From contig NZ_CBYL010000023.1 in the NCBI RefSeq assembly GCF_000577335.1, forward strand, positions 1 through 56,682: a DNA stretch of 56,682 nucleotides. Reading direction: 5' to 3'. The translations under genes were made by a program, and so were the position numbers. Of this stretch, positions 38,606-46,667 are shown in pieces. The stretch is from Faecalispora jeddahensis. GTDB taxonomy: Bacteria > Bacillota > Clostridia > Oscillospirales > Acutalibacteraceae. How positions within the stretch are numbered: position 1 is the first letter of the stretch; each line of letters opens with the position of its first letter. The notes under the pieces are model-generated. The model was not told the DNA's origin, searched no databases, and saw only the letters and a program-made list of their open reading frames with translations.

Positions 38606-41600
38606 ATGTATCAAAAAGTATCCACAGATCTTCATTTTGTGGACCGTGAAAAAGAAGTGGAGCAGTATTGGCAGGAGAACCATGTATTTGAAAAAAGCGT
38701 GGAAACCCGCCGCAAGGGAGCGCCTTATGTTTTTTATGACGGCCCGCCTACGGCGAACGGCAAGCCGCACATCGGCCATGTGCTGACCCGCGTTATCAAA
38801 GACCTGTTGCCCCGCTACCAGACCATGAAGGGCAAGCAGGTGCCGCGCAAGGCCGGCTGGGATACGCACGGCCTGCCTGTGGAGCTGGAAGTGGAAAAAC
38901 TGCTACACATCAACGGCAAGGATCAGATTGAAGCCTACGGCCTGGAGCCTTTCATCGATAAATGTAAGGAAAGCGTCTGGAAGTACAAGGGCATGTGGGA
39001 GGATTTCTCCCGCACGGTCGGCTTCTGGGTGGACATGGATCATCCCTATGTCACCTACGACAATAACTTTATCGAGTCCGAATGGTGGGCGCTGAAACAG
39101 ATTTGGGAGAAAGAGCTTCTGTACAAGGGCTTCAAGATCGTTCCCTACTGCCCGCGCTGCGGAACGCCGCTGTCGAGCCACGAGGTGGCGCAGGGGTATA
39201 AGGACGTCAAGGAGCGCTCTGCGATTGTCAAGTTCAAGGTAAAGGGAGAAGACGCCTACATTCTGGCGTGGACGACCACCCCGTGGACTTTGCCCTCGAA
39301 CGTGGCCTTGTGCGTAAACCCCGACGAAAGATATGTAAAAGTCAAAAAAGACGATACCGTCTATTATATGGCGGCGGAGCTCGTGAACACTGTTCTCGGT
39401 GAGGACGCTGAGATTCTGGAAAGCTTTGTCGGCACCGATCTGGAATATAAGGAATACGAGCCGCTGTTTCCCTTTGTGCAGCCGAAGGAGAAGTGCTGGT
39501 TCGTCACCTGCGACCGTTATGTCACGCTGACAGACGGTACCGGCGTGGTTCATACCGCGCCTGCGTTCGGTGAGGACGATGCCCGTGTGGGCCGCGCTTA
39601 CGGTCTGCCTCTCGTTCAGCTGGTGGACGGCAAGGGGCAAATGACAAAAGAAACCGCGTGGCCCGGCGTGTTCGTCAAGGATGCCGATCCGCTGATTCTG
39701 GACGACCTGAAAGCAAGGGGCCTGCTGTTTGCCGCGCCGAAGTTCGAGCACAGCTACCCGTTCTGCTGGCGCTGTGACACCCCGCTGATCTATTACGCAA
39801 GAGAATCCTGGTTCATTAAAATGACTGCGGTTCGCCAAAATCTGATCCGCAACAACAACACCGTCAACTGGATTCCCCCGGCCATCGGCAAGGGCCGTTT
39901 CGGCGACTGGCTGGAAAATGTGCAGGATTGGGGTATCAGCCGCAACCGTTACTGGGGCACCCCGCTGAATATCTGGGAGTGCGAATGCGGCTGCCGCCAT
40001 GCGGTCGGCAGCATCGAGGAGCTCAAAAAGATGTCCCCGAACTGCCCGGAGGACATTGAGCTGCACCGCCCCTATATTGATGCCGTCACCATCACCTGCC
40101 CCGACTGCGGCAAGCAGATGCACCGCGTGCCGGAGGTGATCGACTGCTGGTTCGATTCCGGTTCCATGCCGTTCGCCCAGCATCACTATCCCTTTGAAAA
40201 CAAGGAGCTGTTCCACGAGCAGTTCCCGGCGGACTTTATCTCTGAGGCGGTCGATCAGACCCGCGGCTGGTTCTATTCTCTGATGGCGATCTCCACGCTG
40301 CTGTTCGATCAGGCGCCGTTCCGCAATGTCATCGTGCTGGGCCATGTTCAGGACGAAAACGGGCAGAAGATGTCCAAATCAAAGGGCAACGCGGTCGACC
40401 CGTTCGATGCGCTCGAAACGTACGGCGCAGACGCGATCCGCTGGTATTTTTACAGCAATTCGGCCCCATGGCTGCCAAACCGTTTTTACGGCAAAGCCGT
40501 GGTGGAAGGCCAGCGCAAGTTCCTCTCTACCCTGTGGAACACGTACGCGTTCTTTGTGCTGTACGCCAACATCGACGAATTCGACGCTACCCAGTACCGC
40601 CTCGAGCCCGACAAGCTGACGCTGCTGGATAAATGGCTGTTCTCACGTCTGAATTCGATGGTGCGCGACGTGGACACCAATCTGGAAAATTACCGCATTC
40701 CCGAGGCGGCCCGTGCGCTTCAGGATTTTGTGGACGATATGAGCAACTGGTATGTGCGCTGCAGTCGCGAGCGCTTCTGGGTGGAAGAAATGACCCAGGA
40801 TAAGATCAGCGCGTATATGACCCTTTACACCGCCCTGGTGACGGTGGCGAAGGCCGCGGCTCCGATGATCCCGTTCATGACGGAGCAGATTTACCGCAAC
40901 CTGGTGTGCAGCATCGACCCCAAAGCGCCCGAAAGCGTGCATCTGTGCCTTTTCCCGCAGTGCGAGGAATCCATGATCGACACGAAGATGGAAGAGGACA
41001 TGAAGCAGGCCATGCAGATCGTCACGCTGGGCCGCGCGGCCAGAAACGAGGTCGGCATGAAGATCCGCCAGCCTCTGGCGAACCTGTTCATCCACGCGGA
41101 GCGTGATCTGGGCGAGGATTACCGCGGGATCATCCGCGAGGAGCTGAACATCAAAACGGTTCACTTTGTGTCGGATGCGTCCGATTTCTCGGATTACCGC
41201 TTTAAGCCGCAGCTCAAGCTGCTCGGTAAAAAGTACGGCAAGCAGATCAACGAAGTCCGCGAGGCTCTGGCTGCCCTGAACGGCTCCGCTGCGAAGAAGG
41301 AGCTGGATCAGAACGGCTCGATCAAGCTCTTGATCTCTACCGGAGAGATTTCTCTCACCGCGGAAGAGCTCCTGATCGAAACCGCCCAGAAGGAAGGTTT
41401 TGAGTCCATGTCCGATAAGGGCGTGACTATCGTGCTCGATACGACCTTGACCCCCGAGCTGGTGGAAGAGGGCTTTGTGCGCGAGATCATCAGCAAGCTG
41501 CAGTCCATGCGCAAGGATGCCGGCTTCGAGGTGACCGACCGCATTGTCGTGTACCAGAACGGCAACGATAAGCTGGCCGACCTTCTGTGGAAAAACCGCG

Positions 41601-41719
41601 AACAAATCAGCCGTGAGGTGCTTGCGGACGAAATCCGCCTTGGCGAAACCGATGGATACACCGCCGAATGGGATGTCAACGGGGAACAGACCACGTTTGG
41701 CGTCGTGAAGGTTTCGTAA
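38606..41719 (+). CDS. ileS: Isoleucyl-tRNA synthetase
   Basis: This 1,037-residue class I synthetase charges tRNA-Ile. The HIGH motif is PTANGKPHIGH (HIGH at 55-58) and KMSKS is at 588-592 (QKMSKSKGN). The CP1 editing domain contains AWTTTPWTLPSN and GTGVVHTAPAFGEDDARVG. The anticodon-binding region (MSNWYVRCSRERFW) and a long C-terminal part follow. Length and CP1 style fit the type often found in Clostridia and eukaryotes. GGAGG lies 8-9 nt before the ATG. Monocistronic behind the T-box. Confidence 0.97.
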   Translation: MYQKVSTDLHFVDREKEVEQYWQENHVFEKSVETRRKGAPYVFYDGPPTANGKPHIGHVLTRVIKDLLPRYQTMKGKQVPRKAGWDTHGLPVELEVEKLLHINGKDQIEAYGLEPFIDKCKESVWKYKGMWEDFSRTVGFWVDMDHPYVTYDNNFIESEWWALKQIWEKELLYKGFKIVPYCPRCGTPLSSHEVAQGYKDVKERSAIVKFKVKGEDAYILAWTTTPWTLPSNVALCVNPDERYVKVKKDDTVYYMAAELVNTVLGEDAEILESFVGTDLEYKEYEPLFPFVQPKEKCWFVTCDRYVTLTDGTGVVHTAPAFGEDDARVGRAYGLPLVQLVDGKGQMTKETAWPGVFVKDADPLILDDLKARGLLFAAPKFEHSYPFCWRCDTPLIYYARESWFIKMTAVRQNLIRNNNTVNWIPPAIGKGRFGDWLENVQDWGISRNRYWGTPLNIWECECGCRHAVGSIEELKKMSPNCPEDIELHRPYIDAVTITCPDCGKQMHRVPEVIDCWFDSGSMPFAQHHYPFENKELFHEQFPADFISEAVDQTRGWFYSLMAISTLLFDQAPFRNVIVLGHVQDENGQKMSKSKGNAVDPFDALETYGADAIRWYFYSNSAPWLPNRFYGKAVVEGQRKFLSTLWNTYAFFVLYANIDEFDATQYRLEPDKLTLLDKWLFSRLNSMVRDVDTNLENYRIPEAARALQDFVDDMSNWYVRCSRERFWVEEMTQDKISAYMTLYTALVTVAKAAAPMIPFMTEQIYRNLVCSIDPKAPESVHLCLFPQCEESMIDTKMEEDMKQAMQIVTLGRAARNEVGMKIRQPLANLFIHAERDLGEDYRGIIREELNIKTVHFVSDASDFSDYRFKPQLKLLGKKYGKQINEVREALAALNGSAAKKELDQNGSIKLLISTGEISLTAEELLIETAQKEGFESMSDKGVTIVLDTTLTPELVEEGFVREIISKLQSMRKDAGFEVTDRIVVYQNGNDKLADLLWKNREQISREVLADEIRLGETDGYTAEWDVNGEQTTFGVVKVS

Positions 41720-41747
41720 GAAGGGTTAAAAATACCTTTCAAAGAAA

Positions 41748-41781
41748 CAGGGAGCGGAATCGCGAACGATTCCGCTCCCTG
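41748..41781 (+). terminator. Terminator of ileS
   Basis: CAGGGAGCGGAATCG and its exact complement with a 4-nt loop, 30 bp past the stop. It lacks a strong T run. Confidence 0.65.
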
Positions 41782-41786
41782 AAATA

Positions 41787-41832
41787 CAGGCCCGAAGCGG
41801 ATTCGTTTTCCGGCTTCGGGCCTGCTTTCTTT
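41787..41832. terminator. Hairpin between convergent ileS and the 94-residue gene
   Basis: CAGGCCCGAAGC pairs with GCTTCGGGCCTG around a 14-nt loop and is followed by CTTTCTTT on the plus strand. Confidence 0.65.
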
Positions 41833-41836
41833 GTGT

Positions 41837-42121
41837 TTATCCGTCTGCTCTCTCGTTGTTTTGCAGCAGAAACCTGGCTGCCGCGGTGTTTTCCTCCGCA
41901 ACAAAAATCCGGTATTCGTCGCCGCTTTCCGGGCCGAAGTGCACTCTGGTCAGCATGGGGGTTCTTCCGCCCAGATTATTTCTGGATTCCCGGAAGGCGC
42001 GGTTTTCCGTCTTGGTTTTAAACGGCAGGCCGTGCTCTCTCAACACATTCTGGCCGCGGAAAAATTGCTCCAGATTGGTGCTGAAAAAGACCTCGTGCCA
42101 GCGGGGAGAAAAAAGACCCAT
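41837..42121 (-). CDS. Small hypothetical protein, DUF2007-like pattern
   Basis: This 94-residue soluble protein has HEVFFSTNLEQFFRGQNVLREHGLPFKTKT and EYRIFVAEENTAAARFLLQ. The order strand-helix-strand...strand-helix is that of DUF2007 putative signal-transducing proteins. The match is structural impression only. The ATG at 42121 has AGGAGG 8 nt upstream. It follows ppnP by 32 nt and is probably co-transcribed. Confidence 0.6.
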   Translation of the reverse strand: MGLFSPRWHEVFFSTNLEQFFRGQNVLREHGLPFKTKTENRAFRESRNNLGGRTPMLTRVHFGPESGDEYRIFVAEENTAAARFLLQNNERADG

Positions 42122-42153
42122 GAGAAAAGCCTCCTGTTTGCTTTGTCCGTGAG

Positions 42154-42471
42154 TTATTCTTTGCCGTAAGAGCAGCAATAGTCCACGGGCTCCTGCATTT
42201 CAATCTGGAATTTGCTGTTGGCGGGAACCTCAAAGCTTTGTCCTGCCTCAATGGTCTGCCATTCTGTCCGGCCCGGCAGGAGTACTCTTACTGTGCCCGC
42301 CAGAATTTCCATCAGCTCGCTGTCTCCTGTTCCGAATTCGTATTGTCCGGGCAGCATGATGCCGAGGGTTTTTCTGGTACCGTCCTCAAACAGCACAGTG
42401 CGGCTGGTCACTTTGCCGTCAAAATAAATATTGGCTTTCTTTACTATGGTAACATTCTGAAACTGTTCCAT
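42154..42471 (-). CDS. ppnP: Pyrimidine/purine nucleoside phosphorylase PpnP
   Basis: This 105-residue single-domain cupin has exactly the usual length of the DUF1255/PpnP family. The N-terminus [25 protein letters not shown], the centre [20 protein letters not shown] and the C-terminus [21 protein letters not shown] are family features. It splits ribo- and deoxyribonucleosides with phosphate to free bases and sugar 1-phosphate. No strong ribosome site is evident; GGAGGGCAAAAC lies just before the ATG. Confidence 0.93.
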   Translation of the reverse strand: MEQFQNVTIVKKANIYFDGKVTSRTVLFEDGTRKTLGIMLPGQYEFGTGDSELMEILAGTVRVLLPGRTEWQTIEAGQSFEVPANSKFQIEMQEPVDYCCSYGKE

Positions 42472-42666
42472 GTTTTGCCCTCCATCGCATGTCGTGTAGT
42501 GTACTTTTTCATATTATCACGTTAAATCGCTTTTCGCAATCCTCTGCTTCATGCGGCGCTGTTTCTTATATTTTTCCCCGCATATTGAGAAATCAGATAC
42601 AGAAGAATATAATGAAATCAATTCTAAGCTGTCTGGTTTGCGTTTCAAAAGGAGGAGGGAATCCAG

Positions 42667-43485
42667 TTGTTCGGTAAATTTACGGTCAATTCCAATCAGG
42701 ATCATATCAGTGTGAAAGACTTTCGCCCCGACGATACTGCCGGTCTTTCCAAAGCGGACATTGAGGAAAAGTATAAAAAACTCCATGACGAGTTTGAGGA
42801 GCTGCAGGAAAAGTTCTATGCCTCGAAAAAGTATGCCCTTTTGATCGTGCTTCAGGGGATGGACTGCAGCGGAAAGGACGGCACCGTGCGCAGGGCGCTG
42901 TCCGGCATCAACCCCAACGGCTTTTATGTGGAAAACTTCAAGGTGCCCACGCCGCTGGAGCTCAATCACGATTATTTGTGGCGCGTCCACCAGAAAACGC
43001 CGAAGCGAGGGGACATCGTCGTTTTTAACCGCTCGTATTATGAGGATGTGCTCGTGACCCGTGTGCACAGGACGATCGACGACGAAACGGCGCACCGCAG
43101 GTTTGATGAGATCCGCGAATTTGAAAAATATCTGGTCAACAACGATACGATTCTGCTCAAGTTCTTTCTGCATATCTCGAAGGACTTTCAGCAGAAAAAG
43201 CTGGAGGAGCGGCTGGAAACCCCCGAAAAGAACTGGAAGTTCTCCGCGGCCGACCTGAAAGAACGGCGTTTCTGGGACGAATACCAGCACTGCTATTCCG
43301 ATGTGCTTTCGCACTGCAGCACAAAAGAAGCGCCTTGGTATGTGGTTCCTGCCAATCACCGGTGGTTCCGCGATTATTTTGTGCTCAGCGTGATCGTGAA
43401 AACGCTCAAAGAGCTTTCGCTGGAATTCCCGGCGATCGACGGCGATGTGCGGGAGCTGATCAAGGAAGTAAAGAACAACAAGTAG
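42667..43485 (+). CDS. Polyphosphate kinase 2 family protein
   Basis: This 272-residue PPK2 enzyme uses polyphosphate to phosphorylate nucleotides. Walker A-like is LIVLQGMDCSGKDGTVRRAL, Walker B-like VVFNRSYYEDVLVTRVH, and the lid region KKLEERLETPEKNWKFSAADLKERRFWDEY. Length and the short N-terminus fit the one-domain PPK2 class that works on NMP/NDP. The start is TTG at 42667 with AGGAGG about 10 nt upstream. It is divergent from ppnP. Confidence 0.92.
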   Translation: MFGKFTVNSNQDHISVKDFRPDDTAGLSKADIEEKYKKLHDEFEELQEKFYASKKYALLIVLQGMDCSGKDGTVRRALSGINPNGFYVENFKVPTPLELNHDYLWRVHQKTPKRGDIVVFNRSYYEDVLVTRVHRTIDDETAHRRFDEIREFEKYLVNNDTILLKFFLHISKDFQQKKLEERLETPEKNWKFSAADLKERRFWDEYQHCYSDVLSHCSTKEAPWYVVPANHRWFRDYFVLSVIVKTLKELSLEFPAIDGDVRELIKEVKNNK

Positions 43486-43594
43486 ATTCCCTTGAGGAAT
43501 AACATCCTAATAATAAAGAGCGGGTGACGGCGTGAAAAAGTGCATTGTAGTGGCTGGAATAGTTGAATAACAAATAATCTGTTAGGAGGATTTT

Positions 43595-44248
43595 ATGACT
43601 ATTCCAGAGGAAAAAGTGTATCCACGTACCAATGATAATCAAACGGTCTATTTAAAAAACATCATCACAAATCCGAATATCATCGTTGGAGACTATACGA
43701 TCTATAACGATTTTGTATCTGATCCAGCGCGTTTTGAAACCAATAATGTGTTGTATCAATACCCAATCAATCATGACCGTCTGTTGATCGGTAAGTTTTG
43801 TTCTATCGCTTGTGGGGCAAAATTTATTTTTACCAGTGCCAATCATACGCTGAAATCGCTTTCAACCTATCCGTTTCCTCTGTTCTTTGAAGAATGGGGC
43901 TTGGACAAAAGAGAGGTTGCTTCCGCGTGGGACAACAAAGGCGATATTGTGATCGGCAATGATGTTTGGATTGGCTATGAGGCCGTCGTCCTGTCCGGTG
44001 TCCATATAGGGGATGGAGCAATCATAGGAGCGCGGGCGGTGGTGACAAAGGATGTTCCTCCATATACCATTGTTGGGGGTGTTCCTGCAACGGAAATCAG
44101 AAAGCGATTTGATGAAGCTGCCATAAACAAACTGCTTCAGGTTCGTTGGTGGAATTTGCCCTTTGAGACAATAAATGATTTGTTGCCGTCTATTATGAAC
44201 GGAGAAGTTAAAGAACTTCTTAGAAGCTTACACGGCACTCAATCTTAA
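43595..44248 (+). CDS. Vat/CatB-type xenobiotic O-acetyltransferase
   Basis: This 217-residue left-handed beta-helix acetyltransferase resembles streptogramin A (Vat) and type B chloramphenicol acetyltransferases. Segments are [39 protein letters not shown], the catalytic His in [35 protein letters not shown] and the C-terminal [19 protein letters not shown]. It may give antibiotic resistance but could act on another hydroxyl substrate. GGAGG lies 7 nt before the ATG. The gene is more AT-rich than its neighbours and sits between ordinary genes, which suggests acquisition. A 12-codon GTG frame (43531-43569) lies upstream. Confidence 0.85.
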   Translation: MTIPEEKVYPRTNDNQTVYLKNIITNPNIIVGDYTIYNDFVSDPARFETNNVLYQYPINHDRLLIGKFCSIACGAKFIFTSANHTLKSLSTYPFPLFFEEWGLDKREVASAWDNKGDIVIGNDVWIGYEAVVLSGVHIGDGAIIGARAVVTKDVPPYTIVGGVPATEIRKRFDEAAINKLLQVRWWNLPFETINDLLPSIMNGEVKELLRSLHGTQS

Positions 44249-44260
44249 CAAAATAGTATC

Positions 44261-44302
44261 AATAAAGAAACATCGGGCCAATTGGTTCGATGTTTCTTTA
44301 TT
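44261..44302. terminator. Terminator after the acetyltransferase
   Basis: AATAAAGAAACATCG and its complement form a 15-bp stem; the loop contains CCAATTGG, which extends it further. Confidence 0.8.
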
Positions 44303-44381
44303 GACTTTCACCGGGAAAGGTCATAAAAAATACGATTCATCTCGGTTTCGGCTCTGGAAAAACACGCAGCAAGTGGATTTT

Positions 44382-44418
44382 CAGGCCCATAAAAGCACGC
44401 GGGCCTGCCTTTCTTTAT
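44382..44418 (+). terminator. Small hairpin in the intergenic region
   Basis: CAGGCCC pairs with GGGCCTG around 12 nt and is followed by CCTTTCTTTATTT. Confidence 0.5.
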
Positions 44419-44542
44419 TTACTGCATAACACACTTTTCTAAAGCTACCGGTTCCGCAGGCGAGGGATGTATTGTACAGAGTAAGGCTGATTTTTGCAAG
44501 AAAGTTCCTTTTTGCTCAGATCGTAGTATTTTTGTCAAATGA

Positions 44543-44571
44543 TTGAATATTTTGACGCAAAATGGTACAAT
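44543..44571 (+). promoter_or_regulatory. Promoter of the recJ-rel operon
   Basis: TTGAAT is followed after 17 bp by TACAAT, about 20 bp before the recJ start, so the leader is very short. Confidence 0.7.
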
Positions 44572-44597
44572 TAATTTTCATGAGGTAGGTGAACAGG

Positions 44598-46667
44598 TTG
44601 AGGTTGAAAAAATGGCTGGTGTCCCCTCTGAACAAAGAGCGTGCGGCGCAGATTGCGGAGGAGTACGGTCTTCCGTTTTTTCTGGCAATGATGTTGGAGA
44701 TTCGGGGCGCACACCGGTGCGATCAGATAGAAGAATTGTTGGGAGAAAGGTCGGAGCTGTCCGACCCGTTTTTAACAGCGGATATGGACAAGGCGGCGGA
44801 ACGAATCCGCCGTGCGCTGGACGATTTTGAGAAAATCGCAATTTATGGGGATTACGATGCAGACGGCGTGACCGCCACGGCTATTTTGTACTCTTACCTG
44901 GAATCTTGCGGCGGCAATGTGATGTATTATATTCCGGAGCGTGAGGGGGAGGGCTACGGCCTGAATCTGAATGCGGTGGAATTTCTGCACAGCAGGCAGG
45001 TAAACCTGATTATTACGGTGGATAACGGCATCGCCTCGGTCAAGGAAGCCGAGTATGTCAAAGAGCTGGGCATGGAACTGATTGTCACCGACCATCACCG
45101 TGCGCAGGAGGTTCTGCCGGACGCGGTGGCGGTGGTGGATCCCCACAGGCCGGACGATGCTTCTCCCTATAAGCAGTTTGCGGGAGTGGGCGTTGCCTTT
45201 AAGCTGATTATGGCGCTTGAGGGCGAAGACTGCGATCTGGAAGGGCTGATCGAAAACTATGCCGATCTGGTTGCGGTGGGCACCATCGGCGACGTGGTGC
45301 CGCTCACCGGCGAAAACCGGCTGCTGGTGCGCGAGGGGCTGCGATTGCTTTCGCGTACAGACCGCCTTGGCATCCGCGAGCTGCTCGAGCGCTCCGGTAT
45401 GGCAGGGCGGCAGCTGACTGCAGGGAACGTGGCCTTTTCGATCGTGCCGCGCATCAACGCGACGGGCCGCATCGGTTCGCCAGGCAGGGCCGTGCGCCTG
45501 CTGGTCAGCGAAGACCCCGACGAGGCGCGCGAGCTGGCAGAGGAAATCTGCGACGACAACGACTGCCGGCGGCAGATTGAATCCGAGCTGTTTCAGAGCG
45601 CCCTGCAGGATTTAAAGGAGCACCCCGAACGCCTGTACGACCGCGTGCTGGTCGTCGCCGGGCGCGAATGGCACCACGGCGTGATCGGTATTGTTGCGGC
45701 ACGTCTGGTTGATCACTTTGGCAAGCCCTGCATGGTCATCTCGTATTCGGGGGATCAGGCCAAGGGCTCCGGCCGCAGCGTTGAGGGCTTTTCTTTATTC
45801 GAAGCGCTCTGCTCCTGTTCGGAGCTGTTTACAAAATTCGGCGGGCATCCCATGGCGGCCGGTATCAGCCTGCCCGCAGAGAATATCGAGGCGTTCCGCG
45901 AGGCAGTCAACCGCTACGCGGCCGGTGTTCCGGATGCGGTTCCCACCCTGCGGCTCGACTGCAAGCTGCGCCCTGCCACGCTCAGCCCGGAGCTGCCGGG
46001 CCTTTTGCAGGCGCTGGAGCCGTTCGGCACAGACAACCCGGCGCCGCTGTTCGGGCTGTACCGTATGCGTCTTGAAAAAATCACCCCGGTGGGGGAAGGA
46101 AAGCATTTGCGGCTGACGTTTTCCCGCGACGGAACCATGACGAACTGCATGCTGTTCCATACCACCGCAAAGGAGTTTCCCTATGAGCCCGGGGATGAGC
46201 TGGATTTGGCCGTTACGCTGGACGCAAAGGAATTCCGCGGTGAAATGCAGCTTTCTGTGTTTATCCGGGAGATGAAGCTGTCGGCACTGGATACAGACGC
46301 GTTTATTCGGGGCAAGCTAACCTTTGAAAAATATAAGCGGGGAGACGATCTCACTCTGAAAGAAGCGGAAGAGCTTCTGCCGGATTACACAAATTTTGCA
46401 CAGCTGTATCGCTTTTTGCGGGAGCGGGGCGGCTGGTCAGGCGGGGCGGAGCTTCTGCTCTACCGGTTCGACGGCGGCAAAATAGGCTACGCCCGGCTTC
46501 TGACCGCATTGGAAGTATTTGCGGAGCGCGGCCTGCTTTTGCTTCAGCAGAGCGGCGATCAACTAAATGTTGAGCTGTGCGAAACAGATCAGAAGGTCAA
46601 TTTGTTTGAATCCCCAATATTATGTGATATTAACCAAATCAAAGAAGATGGTGTTGCACATGACTGA
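44598..46667 (+). CDS. recJ: Single-stranded-DNA-specific exonuclease RecJ
   Basis: This 5'-3' ssDNA exonuclease of about 689 residues works in recombination, mismatch and base-excision repair. The DHH phosphoesterase core has IAIYGDYDADGVTATAIL, ITVDNGI, IVTDHHRAQE and VGTIGDVVPL. The DHHA1 domain has GREWHHGVIGIVAARL and FGGHPMAAG. An OB-like domain and a further C-terminal region follow. The start is uncertain: a TTG at 44598 (RLKKWLV) or a GTG at 44589, both after AGGTAGGTGA. It overlaps rel by 8 nt. Confidence 0.93.
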   Translation: MRLKKWLVSPLNKERAAQIAEEYGLPFFLAMMLEIRGAHRCDQIEELLGERSELSDPFLTADMDKAAERIRRALDDFEKIAIYGDYDADGVTATAILYSYLESCGGNVMYYIPEREGEGYGLNLNAVEFLHSRQVNLIITVDNGIASVKEAEYVKELGMELIVTDHHRAQEVLPDAVAVVDPHRPDDASPYKQFAGVGVAFKLIMALEGEDCDLEGLIENYADLVAVGTIGDVVPLTGENRLLVREGLRLLSRTDRLGIRELLERSGMAGRQLTAGNVAFSIVPRINATGRIGSPGRAVRLLVSEDPDEARELAEEICDDNDCRRQIESELFQSALQDLKEHPERLYDRVLVVAGREWHHGVIGIVAARLVDHFGKPCMVISYSGDQAKGSGRSVEGFSLFEALCSCSELFTKFGGHPMAAGISLPAENIEAFREAVNRYAAGVPDAVPTLRLDCKLRPATLSPELPGLLQALEPFGTDNPAPLFGLYRMRLEKITPVGEGKHLRLTFSRDGTMTNCMLFHTTAKEFPYEPGDELDLAVTLDAKEFRGEMQLSVFIREMKLSALDTDAFIRGKLTFEKYKRGDDLTLKEAEELLPDYTNFAQLYRFLRERGGWSGGAELLLYRFDGGKIGYARLLTALEVFAERGLLLLQQSGDQLNVELCETDQKVNLFESPILCDINQIKEDGVAHD

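Noticed and set aside
38903-40345. 480-codon minus-strand frame opposite ileS
   Set aside because: Shadow of ileS; no family signature.
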